Below, piece by piece: positions 10,796 through 21,184 of a DNA stretch of 64,000 nucleotides. Position numbers and translations under genes: made by a program. Location: the NCBI GenBank assembly GCA_963693085.1, contig OY856409.1, positions 517,972,303 through 518,036,302 of the forward strand, read 5' to 3'. Within the stretch, counting starts at the first letter, position 1, and each line of letters starts with the position of its first letter. Origin of the DNA: Alisma plantago-aquatica. Taxonomy: Eukaryota; Streptophyta; Magnoliopsida; Alismatales; Alismataceae. Below the pieces are notes generated by a model. That model was given only the letters and a program-made list of their open reading frames with translations, was not told the DNA's origin and ran no database searches.

Positions 10796-12234
10796 TTTAG
10801 ATGAGGGTTGTGAGGCTATAGTGAGGGTATGAGTTTCTTTGGTGACGGTCCCTCATGTGTTGGAAGTGGTTAGCTATGCACCAATGAGCGATGGTGGTGT
10901 TTGTGATATCAACAATGTAATATGAAGCCTTGCAAACAATAAGGATGCTAATGATAGTAATGTATATGATGTTAGCCCTCATGTAATTGATGCATGATGT
11001 GACCCTTATGCTTAATTGTTAATGATAAAGAAGATGATGATAACTACTCTAGTAGTTTGTTTAATGATAATAATGTTGGTAATAATGATGCTAAGTGACA
11101 GTTACATTAAAGGTTGCTTCATGATAAAGATGACAATAGTTGATGACATAGTAATGACCTTATTAATAATAGTGTTGGTTCTGTAAACACAACATGATCT
11201 CTATATACCCTGATTGTTTGTACAATCTCAATATAAGGGTAAGTATCAGTATGGTTGTTTAATGATGTACTTAACATACTCGGTTACCAAATAAGTGTAA
11301 AAATTGGTAATTAGATTATCTTGAATGATCTTTCATGATTGCCAGCATATGCCTTATGTTGAATCTACGATTATTGTGTACTCTAACCTTGCAGGTGATG
11401 TTTTAGCCATGAAAGGGCTATGTGACATATGTAATGAGTAACATTGCTTTGATAATTACTCTATAAGAGTATGCATGTGATATGTTTGTCCCATGATAAT
11501 GAGGTGAGCCTTAAGAGACAATGGCAGTGCATGATGAAGGGTTGAGACCCTGTGGTATGTGATGATCCTTGAGATGGATCTGGATGGTTGGAAAGAGGCC
11601 AAGTGATAACATGTGATCTTGGATCCTTAAGATGGATCAGGTTGATATGAATAGATCATAATATAATGTTCTTTACTTTCTGTTATACCTTGCATGTCAT
11701 ACAACTTGGTTGAATCTTGCAATCCATCTAAAAGATACTAATTAAGCACAGTGAAATACATCATGTAGTTTGCCCTGGCCATAGATCCATCATCGTCAGG
11801 ACTTGGTGATGGTGAAACGGGTTTTCCTACGGGTTAACCTGGAAGCGCATATTGTTGAATATGTGTAGGTTGCTCCTAGCCTGAAAATGAGGAGGTAAGA
11901 GTGTAACTTCGGTTGTAGACTCAGATATGTGTGTAGAGCATGGTGAACAGGCCCATGGCTCAGGATATGTGATGTATGGAGCATGAATGCGTTCATGGCT
12001 CAGAGCACGGTGAACAGGCCCGTGGCTCAGTTTTACTAGCACCGGGACCTGTACCAAGGCGGGCTAGAGAATGGGTAGCCTATGGAGATAACCCTGTGGC
12101 TTAGACCACTTCAGCATGTGACTGCGGACCTGCTTGTGTTGTACTCATGTACTGACCATGAGGTGGGAGGTCGTGGAGTCCGGCTCTTCCATTGACCTTG
12201 TATGGCACCGGCTTGGGTTTCGTAACTGAAGGTT

Positions 12235-12275
12235 GGATTTGAACGGTACGGTTCAAATCCTCAGGGCATAATAAA
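12235..12275 (+). promoter_or_regulatory. Hairpin plus AGGGCATAATAA and AATAAA in LTR A
   Basis: Arms GGATTTGAAC (12235-12244) and GTTCAAATCC (12251-12260) are perfectly complementary around a 6-nt loop. They are followed by TCAGGGCATAATAAA, which contains AATAAA at 12270-12275. This is a candidate poly(A)-signal hairpin at the R region. Related modules occur in LTR E and LTR B. Confidence 0.55.
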
Positions 12276-13171
12276 ACGTAATACAACCGTTTAGTATTTA
12301 CTGATCAAATCAAACACGAAACATTGGTTGAGGCCTTGTTTGTTATACCTTGCAGGTTATGTGGCAATCTGTCTTATCTTGATAATCATGTTATGTGACA
12401 TTGTATTCTGTTCTAATAATCCTGTTACATGTTGATATACCTTATCTTGATAATCATATTCTTTTGAAAGACATCTGGTTATAAGTTTTAGTACAGCTGG
12501 TATGCTTTCCGGTAAGAATGATCTTGCTATATATATATAACTGCTTCCGATATATCTGCTCATATTATAATTGTTGTCATAGTTATTTTGCTGAGGTTCT
12601 GTAGTTACGGTGGGGAGCTATGTTTCCCGCTGGGACAATTGTTCAATTGTCTCACTCCGCTGGTTTACACCCTTTTTTAGGTGGTCAAGGTAGACGTGGT
12701 CATGGTTGTGGTGTTGCGGACGAGCAGCTTGAGGAACAGTAGAAGGCGAGCGTTGGACATGCTGCTGTTTTGGATGTTTTGTAGTAGAGTCTAGAGTCAT
12801 CCCTGTACTCTCAGGTCCTTGGCAGTGTTTTGACGATGTTTCACGAAGATCGTTCGATGATATCTGTATATCCTGTTGTTGGCCGGATGTGGGCCTTTAT
12901 GTATATATGAACAGGTGGTGAACTCATGTGATGGATGGACAGCTGTTCCTGAGCTGTGGACACGTGTCAGATCTTGTGTATGTACATATTTATATGACAT
13001 GTTTCTGTGCAGGATGAGGACTGGAAAGTAATAGTTTCACAGTTTATCAGTTTTCCGCAATCGGTTTTAATTAACCTGTGTTTTTGATAATATGTGGTTA
13101 TGGTGTTTTCCGCACGTTTTTGTGTAACACCTCGTTATCTGTGTGATAATGGGATGTGTTGCCACAAGTTT

Positions 13172-13183
13172 TGGTATCAGAGC
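13172..13183 (+). other. Primer-binding site of element A (tRNA-iMet)
   Basis: TGGTATCAGAGC, complementary to the 3' end of plant initiator tRNA-Met, begins 5 nt after the end of the 5' LTR. Confidence 0.92.
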
Positions 13184-13234
13184 TCTAGGTTCGCTGAGTC
13201 TACAGGGATCTAGGACTAGGTTGAGTTTGTTCTT

Positions 13235-16200
13235 ATGAGTTTTCCAGGTTATCTTACAAAATCTTCTGCCCTCAGCAGAAGAAAAGTCAAGATGTCTGGA
13301 AACCACGAAGAACATGCTCCTGAGCATAGTGATGCTGCATCGGTTGATGGAGCAGATGGACGGGCACATGAAGATCGGGTGCCTGAGGTCCCCCAACCAG
13401 ACCCAGCCATACTTGAACACCCTGCCTACCAACAGCTTATGGGGCAGTTAATGGCTACGATGAATCTCATGGTTGAGCGATTACCAGTGCCTCCTCCGCG
13501 AGCACAGGTTCCCCATGGAGAAGCATCAGGTATTGGGAAGACCTTTGAGCGGCTTCGCCGAGTCAGAGCTTCGGATTATGCTGGAACGGCTGATCCAGCG
13601 GATGCAGATATGTGGCTGACGAGTCTTGAAAAGGCTTTCCGGATCCTCGACATCCCCAAAGCAGACAAAGTAAAGCATGTTGTCTACCTTTTGAAGGGTA
13701 GTGCTGGTCACTGGTGGACCATCGAGGAAGAGAAGCGGCCTGGTGAGGTGATCTGTTGGGAAGTGTTTCGGCGCGAGTTCGTCACCAGATACTTTCCAAA
13801 GACGTACCTGGATGAGAAGATCAATCAGTTTGAGAAGTTGCGGCAAGGAACGATGAACATCACCGAGTATGAAGCTAAGTTTATGGATCTGTTGAGGTTC
13901 TGTCATCACATGGCGGCGACTGATGATGAACGGATCAGACGTTTCGAGAAGGGTTTGAGTGCTGAGTTGACAACCCCTGTGTCTGCGTTGGAAAACCGAG
14001 AGCGGTTTGCTACGTTTGTGGAATCAGTTCGACGGATCGAGAGGACAGTAAGGGATAAAAGAGAGTCGGTGTCTCTTAAAAGACCTGCTCAGTTTCAAGG
14101 ACGAAGGTTTGGTGGCTTCAAGAAACCCAGGTTTTCAGCACCGTCAGTGATGAGAAGTGCTGGTATACCATCTCAGTGGTCTCTGAGTAAGGGAAAAGGT
14201 TATGTTTCTTCACCATATAAGGTGCACAGCTCAGCTTCGGTGGCAGTGACAGGGCCATCTAGGCCACGAGTTGACAATAGAGCATGTCATCTCTGTGGAC
14301 AAATCGGGCATTGGAAGTTCAATTGCCCGAATAGAGATGTTGAAGTGACGCAGCAACCGAGGCAGAGTTTCCAAAAGTCTGAGAGACCACAGCCCAGTGG
14401 TAGCAGAGGACGAGGACGCGGTCAAGCGTCTCAAGCTGGATCGTCTGCTCAAGGGAGCAGAGGTCGTGGACATCAAGCTACGGCTCGATTCTATGCCATG
14501 AATCAGCCGGAGGCGATAGTCAACCCGCGAGTGGTGACAGGTCAGATGGAGTTATTTCATTCTGATATGTCTTCTTCTTGCTTTATATCTGTTCTGGTTG
14601 ACCCGGGTGCTACACACTCTTTTATCGCCTATAGTATGCTTGAAAACTGTCATCTATCTGTTAGTTGTAAGAAGGATAGCTTGTTGTTAGAAACCCCTCT
14701 TGATGGTTCCTCTTTGCTTCGAGAAGAGTGTCCATCTTGTGTTTTGTCTTTTTCGGGACACAACATTCAGGTGGATCTCATACCACTTGATATGCATGGT
14801 TTCGATGTTATCCTTGGGATGGATACCTTAGAGAAGTATAAGGTTGTCTTGGACTGTGGTTCCAAGCAGGCGGTGTTTGATGTTGCTGGAGAGAAGTGGA
14901 TCTTCCAGGGAGATAGGAAGATTCTTCCGACGTGTCTGGTGTCAGCTATGGTGGCAGATAGGTTGTTGCGACAAGGATGTGAGGTGTTCTTAGCTCACGT
15001 TGTGGATACTGTTGTGGATACCAAGGCGAAAGGCCTTAACCTTGAAGAAGTGTCAGTGGTCTGAGAGTTTGCAGATGTGTTTCCTGAGGAGTTTCCTGGT
15101 GTTCCTCCACCCCGAGAGATCGATTTTGAGATCAATCTGGTTCCGGGAACGCAGCCGATTGCACAGACACCGTATAGGATGGCTCCACCAGAGATGGTAG
15201 AGTTGAAGAAGTAGTTACAAGAGTTGTTGGAGAAAGGTTTCATCAGACTGAGCACGTCACCTTGGGGTGCTCCCGTGTTGTTCGTTAAGAAGAAGGATGG
15301 TTCGATGCGGTTGTGTATAGACTACCGACAGTTGAACAAAGTCACGATCAAGAATAAGTACCCGTTGCCGAGGATAGATGACCTGTTCGATTAGTTGCAT
15401 TGTGCTACAGTGTTTTCGAAGATCGATCTACGGTCTGGATATCATCAGTTGAGGATAAATGCAGATGACATACCAAAGTCAGCCTTTAGGACGAGGTAGG
15501 GCCATTTTGAGTTTGTGGTTATGCCGTTTGGATTAACCAATGCACCTACTGCTTTCATGGACCTGATGAACAGAGTGTTTCGTCCGTTCTTAGATCAGTT
15601 TGTTGTAGTTTTTATAGACGACATCTTGATCTATAGTCGGAACCGGCTAGAGCATGAGCAACATCTTCGTCAAGCGTTGACTCTCCTTCGTCAACATCAG
15701 TTGTATGCTAAGTTTAGTAAGTGTGAGTTCTGGTTGGATGAAGTGACTTTCTTAGGTCATGTGATATCTGCTGAAGGAGTCAAAGTAGATCCGAAGAAAG
15801 TGGAATCCGTTGCGGATTGGGAACAGCCGAAGACGCCGAGGGAAGTTCGTAGTTTCCTTGGTCTAGCAGGATACTACCAGAGGTTTATCAAGGACTTCAG
15901 TTCGATAGATCTACCGATGACGAAGTTGACCAGGAAGGATGTACCTTTTGTTTGGAATGATCAATGTCAGCAAGCTTTCCAAAGTTTGAAGGAAAAGCTA
16001 ACCAGTGCTCCAGTGTTGATCTTGCCAGAATCTGGAAAAGGCTATGTTGTTTTCTGTGATGCGTCCAATAAAGGTTTGGGTTGTGTGTTGATGCAGGAAG
16101 ATCATGTGGTTTCTTTTGCTTCGCGACAGCTTAAGAAACACGAGGAGAACTATCCGACCCATGACTTGGAGCTGGCAGCAGTGGTTCATGCGTTAAAGAT

Positions 16201-17986
16201 TTGGAGACACTATCTTTATGGGGAAGTGTGTCAGATCTTTACAGATCACAAGAATCTGAAGTACATCTTCTCACAGCAAGAGTTGAACATGCGACAGCGT
16301 CGGTGGATGGAGTTGATCAATGATTATGATTGCACTATCGAGTATCATCCTGGTAAGGCAAATGTGGTAGCAGACGCGCTTAGCAGAAAGTCTTCTACTC
16401 CCAAGAAGGCACAGATGAGTTCTTTGGTATGCCATAGGCGGGACATGTTAGTCTCCTTACGGCAGATGAACGTACAGATGGAGGTTTCCTCGTTAGCTGG
16501 AATTTTAGCACAGATGCAAATCAAGCCCACGTTGAGACAGCAGATCAAGGATGCACAGCAAATGGATGATACAGTACAGCTAATCAGATCAGAGTTTGGC
16601 AGCGAAAAGCGTGATGGGTTCCATGAGTCCGAGGATGGAGTGGTTTGCTATCATAATAGGATGGTGGTTCCAGATGCTGATAATCTGAGGAAGTTGGTTC
16701 TCGAGGAAGCACACACGTCGATGTATGCTATGCATCCAGGTGTCACCAAGATGTACCATAGTCTGAAGGACTTGTATTGGTGGCCCGACTTGAAGAAAGA
16801 TGTAGCTGAGTTTGTGGCTAGGTGTGCGGTGTGTCAACAAGTCAAGGCTGAGCATCAAAAGCTGGCACGTACGTTGCAACCTTTGCCTATACCACAGTGG
16901 AAATGGGATCATATAACCATGGATTTCGTAGTTGGTCTACCCAGGACAACTAGGAATCATGATTCCATTTGGGTGATAGTGGACAGATTAACGAAGTCTG
17001 CCCATTTCATACCTGTGAAGACCACGTATACAGCTGAAAAGCTCGCTCGAGTATATGTGGATGAGATAGTTCGTTTGCATGGTGTGCCAGCAACGATAGT
17101 TTCTGATAGAGGTCCTCAGTTTACAAGTCGCTTTTGGGAACAGTTGCACAGGGCGTTGGGAACGCAGTTGAGGTTCAGCACTGCTTTCCACCCACAGACA
17201 GATGGACAGTCTGAGAGGACTATTCAGACTTTGGAGGATCTTCTTCGTGCTTGTGTTTTGCAATTCCTAGGCAGTTGGGATGTACATCTCAGTTTGATAG
17301 AGTTTGCCTACAACAATAGCTATCAGCGGAGCATTGGCATGGCTCCCTATGAGGCCTTGTATGGAAGGAAGTGCAGATCTCCTTTGTGTTGGTATGAATC
17401 AGGTGAGTATTAGCTTTTGGGTCCCGAGTTAGTACAGCAAACGACAGAAAAGATCAAGGTGATACAACAACAGTTGAAAGCGGCACAAGACAGGCAGAAG
17501 TCTTATGCAGACAATCGTCGACGACCCTTGGAGTTCCAGGTGGGAGACAAGGTGTATCTTAAAGTCTCTCCGTGGAAAGGTGTGCTGAGGTTTGGACAGA
17601 AAGGTAAGTTAGCTCCCAGATATATGGGGCCTTACTCAGTCATAGCACGTGTTGGCAAGGTGGCTTATGAGTTAGAATTGCCTCCAGAGTTGCACAGGTT
17701 ACATCCAGTGTTCCATGTCAGTATGCTGAAGAAAAGTCATCCGGATACAGGAACAGTGATACAACCAGTTGAAGTTGAGCTTGACAAAGATGTGACTTAT
17801 GAAGAGGGTCCTATGATGATCCTTGACAGAAGAGTCAAGAAGCTGAAGAGAAAGGATCTGATTCTTGTGAAGGTCCTTTGGCATCACCGTGGCATTGAGG
17901 AAGCCACGTGGGAGCTTGAGGAAGAGATGAGGAGGAAGTATCCCTTGCTTTTCTCTTCGGATTTCGGGGACGAAATCCTTTTGTAG
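13235..17986 (+). pseudogene. Element A gag-pol polyprotein, broken by five in-frame stops
   Basis: One continuous reading frame encodes, in order: gag with a CX2CX4HX4C zinc knuckle (about 14285-14330); an aspartic protease with DPGATHSF (about 14598-14620); reverse transcriptase with FIDDILIYS (about 15610); RNase H with FCDAS (about 16045); integrase with an HHCC zinc finger (about 16710-16850) and DDE residues (about 16920-17215); and a Tekay-like C-terminal chromodomain (about 17810-17985). The likely authentic start is the ATG at 13292, where relatives C and D also align; an in-frame ATG lies at 13235. Stops are TGA at 15062 and TAG at 15212, 15392, 15497 and 17411. There are no frameshifts. 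Four of the five stops are explicable by single C-to-T changes at CGA or CAG codons. The YxDD-type and integrase catalytic residues are still present, so decay is recent and mutational rather than structural. Confidence 0.93.
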
Positions 17987-17997
17987 AGGTTTATGGC

Positions 17998-18686
17998 TGT
18001 AAGGACCCTGACCTGCGTTTAGGGTTTACCCTGTTTGTTTTGCTTGATCTTGGTGCTTTGGTGCTTGCTAATCACCTTTAGTGGTGATTAGGGTTTGGTT
18101 GTGCTTTGTTGAGAGTTCGAGGGGCTTCTTGCAAATAACCCAAGTTTAGGGTTTTGTGGGCAAGTTTGCCATCTTGTGAGATGTTTTCCCTCTTTGCTTC
18201 CTCTAGGGTTGAGAGGAAGGCTTGGGCTTGTTGTTTGAGTCCTTTGGGCCTGAGTTGAGCTTGTTTGGGCCTTGGAGTTCCTTGTTTGGGCTTGCTTGAG
18301 CCTTGTGTCGCCCAGGGCAGGTGGTGTGTCGCCCAGTTGCTTGGTGTGTCGCCCAGTAGCTCTTGTTGTGTCGCCCAGATGGCTTGGCTTGGTTGATGGA
18401 CACATTGTGCACATCTTGGACAAGTGCCTTATGGCTTGCATGAGAGGTGGCTTGAGTTGGTGGACATGTGTCCCTTGGGTGGGCGACACATAGCATGGTT
18501 GTACCTTGGTTTCTCCTCCCCTTCTTCCTATATAGGTAGCTCTTCTCCTTGACTTAGTCTCCTTTGGTCCTTTGGTCTCCCTTCCACCCTTGGTGCACGA
18601 TATCCCTCTCCATCTTGCTTGTGTTGGCCGATACACTTCCTTGGAGCTGAAGTGGTGGCCGATACACCTCCCCGGAGCAGCCTGGT
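17998..18686 (+). repeat. 3' LTR of element A, first part
   Basis: Begins TGTAAGGACCC after a weak purine tract (TAGAGG). It matches the 5' LTR up to GAGCAGCCTGGT, where element B is inserted. It retains the 69 bp missing from the 5' LTR. Confidence 0.93.
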
Positions 18687-19379
18687 TGTTACGACCCGCG
18701 TCAAGCTTATCCCATAAGTACGCTGTTAAGCAAGAGTTTAGTTGATGTGTTAAGTTATAAGCTTGTTTTTGTTAATAATGTTTAAAATGGATATGATATG
18801 TTCTTATTGTGTTTTCTAGCTTCTAAAGCGTGTAGGCTCTTATGCTGGAAGCGTTGCCAGAGAAATCGTTCGAATCCGACCTTCGAGTCAAAAGTTGCAT
18901 GTTTTTGGGCTCATAGGGACCCGTTTGTAATTTTTGAAAGTTTTGAACTTTGCGTTTAGGCCCCTAAGTTTCCTCCTTATCCTTTCTCTCTTCCTTAACT
19001 CGTTTCATTTCTCAGAAACGAAGGAACGCAGCAGCATTCTTCTTCCGCGTGAGAAAGAGAGAGAGAGAGGGAGCTGAGAAGGGAGAGACGTCGGAGCTTC
19101 GTTTTGCTCCGATCAGCTGCTGCAGCTCGTCCTCTTCCCTCCGTTGATCACCTTCTCCGTCAATTCGATTCGGATTCACAGCTGAAGCTACGGTTGCAGG
19201 GAAACAGCTTGAGGATTGGGGTGCAAGGAGCAGCCCTAGCTCGTTTCTCTTCCCCCTTCAGGTCCGTTTTGGTGGTATGCATCGATTGCGAACGTTTGGC
19301 GGTGTTTGTTTGAGTTTTTCCCGTCGATTCGAGAGAAATCGACTCTTGCAGGTCGTTTTTGTTTTCTGCCTGTGCGCGG

Positions 19380-19685
19380 TTCGGCCGAGTTCCTATTCGG
19401 TCGGCCGAGTTCCATATTAGGGCAATCGTACAGAGTTTTTGGTCGGCCGAGTTTGGGTTTTGAATCGGCCGAGTTTCTTATTTAGATAAGCGAACAACGT
19501 TTTTGTCGGCCGAGTTTGGTCCTGATCGGCCGAGTTTCTTTGTAGGTATATAAAGCAGTGTCTCGATCGGCCAAATTCCTCAGAGGATCGGCTGAGTTTC
19601 CTGCTGGTCGGCCGAGGTTGGTCGGCCGAGTTTCAGAACCTGGGAAGTGTTCGGCCGAGTTCCATAGTGATCGGCCGAGTTTCAA
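19380..19685. repeat. Array of TCGGCCGAGTTT motifs in LTR B
   Basis: About twelve copies of TCGGCCGAGTT(T/C) in 300 bp at irregular spacing; TCGGCCGA is a perfect palindrome. The 3' LTR has the same array at 26585-26890, with a few CG sites changed in one copy or the other. The TATA-like string at 19547 lies inside the array. Confidence 0.92.
19547..19554 (+). promoter_or_regulatory. Candidate TATA box of LTR B
   Basis: TATATAAA in the middle of the LTR, with the hairpin and AGGGCATAATAA module about 800 bp downstream. The position fits a U3 promoter but the transcription start is unknown. Confidence 0.35.
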
Positions 19686-21049
19686 GTGGTGAGTGGCAGT
19701 TCATTTAGAAATCATTATTTAACTCATTTTAAATGCTTATTTGCTTCAGTATCAGTTGATATGACCTTTAAACAGTGTAGCATGTACATTTTAGTGTGAT
19801 AAGTTCATTGGAACTTGAAATGCGTGATGTGAATGATGAAAAAAAAGAAGGAAATTCTATATCTTACAGTTGCTATGTAATATTATTGTTTAATTGTTTA
19901 CTTGTTAATCAGTTAATAGACTTAGGTGCCCTAACACCGTAGAACCCCTCGAGAGGTCTGCACCTTGGGGTGAAACGACCTACTAGCGTGTGTCTAGATG
20001 GTCGGTGACTCGTGTTCAACAATAATCCGTGCGTGTGTCACGGTGGCACGAGGGCAGAAAAGCAGTGTTCAATAATAATCCGTGCGTGTGTCACGGTGGC
20101 ACTGGGAAAAGAAAAGAAAACACGGTTATCTAACACCATTCGTGCTTGTGTCACGAAGGTAACCCTGTGAGACTCTCCGCCTGTGTGCTCAGGTTAAAGG
20201 AGGAGTCTAGAGTACACTCTTTTGAGAGTGCAGTGAGGCCGTGTGAGCCTGGGAGTCCTGTAGCAGACCAGGACAGCAGTCAGACTTAGCAATTTCCCGG
20301 GTGTGTCGCTAAGTCTTGTACGGTGGGACCGTAGCATGGACTTGTTGCAGATCTTTATATACAGAGTACACTGCATATATTTAGGGCATAATAATAATAA
20401 TAATATGAATAAGTAATCATGTAGGATCACAGTAAATTTATATAACTGTTTATCTACCAGAGATACATGTTGATGCATAGAAATGTGATTATTATCTGTA
20501 TATTCGCTATGTCAATAGAATTGCCCTGCTTGAACTGCATATATGTTTATTTTCAGTTTATAAACTTGAGGAGTTGTTTAGTGATAGCTAAGTGAAATGT
20601 TATTCACTGAGCGAGTAGGCTCACCCCTCTACTCAAACATTTTCAGGTCAGCAACAGCATCAAGGATCAGAAGGATCGTTTCATCCTAACGCTTAGTTGA
20701 TAGAAGGTTTGTAGTTAGTCTAGTTAGAGGTCTCTTAGTCCTTTCCCCTCGATCTTCGGGACAAGGTGTGAGTGAGAGAGAGAATGTGTACAAAGATGTA
20801 AATTAATGTTATGCTTTCTTTATGTTAATCAATGTATTATGCTGTAGACCTTGCTTGTATCTTTAATCAGTTAAATAGAAAAGTTCCTGCAGTTTGCTCA
20901 GTTTTCTGTTTACAGTTTAAACTTGGTTATCATTTAAATGCCTTGAATTGTTTTAAAAAGTGACAAATGGTTGGTTATGTGTTAACCCCACCTGTCGTGC
21001 CCTAATTTCGGGGTTTGTGGTTAATGTGAGATTGGGGCGGGACAATTTT

Positions 21050-21061
21050 TGGTATCAGAGC
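21050..21061 (+). other. Primer-binding site of element B (tRNA-iMet)
   Basis: TGGTATCAGAGC starts 5 nt after the 5' LTR end and is complementary to the initiator tRNA-Met 3' end. Confidence 0.93.
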
Positions 21062-21184
21062 TTTGGTTTGAGTACATAGTTACTCAAGGTCAGGGGATGA
21101 TAAGAGACCAATAGGATTAAGGTTTAAGTGTCTTTCTTCTATCTGTAGTTTTCTAATAGGAAATATTCTATTATATCACTGCAG

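Larger units (their letters stand above)
9246..13166 (+). repeat. 5' LTR of element A (3921 bp)
   Basis: Begins TGTAAGGACCC and ends TTGCCACA immediately before the leader and PBS. It matches the 3' LTR in two pieces (17998-18686 and 28259-31563). Compared with the 3' LTR it lacks 69 bp near its start, apparently lost between two TTAGGGTTT direct repeats. It contains a dense array of GGCCGATA-like motifs (9795-10795) and two hairpins (11846-11865 and 12235-12260). The second hairpin is followed by AATAAA at 12270-12275. Confidence 0.93.
18687..21044 (+). repeat. 5' LTR of element B (2358 bp)
   Basis: Begins TGTTACGACCC and ends GGGACA (the 3' LTR ends GCGACA). It contains a GA-rich transcript-leader-like segment (19020-19090), the TCGGCCGAG motif array (19380-19685) and a TATATAAA at 19547-19554. 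A near-duplicate pair of segments contains CGTGCGTGTGTCACGGTGGC (about 20020-20105). A 9-bp hairpin at 20356-20379 is followed by AGGGCATAATAA. Confidence 0.95.

Noticed and set aside
13172..13183. tRNA gene at the primer-binding sites
   Set aside because: Only the 12-nt complement of a tRNA 3' end is present; no cloverleaf around it.
19482..19685. Minus-strand frame with LGR/NSA repeats in LTR B
   Set aside because: A translation of the TCGGCCGAGTTT array, not a protein gene.
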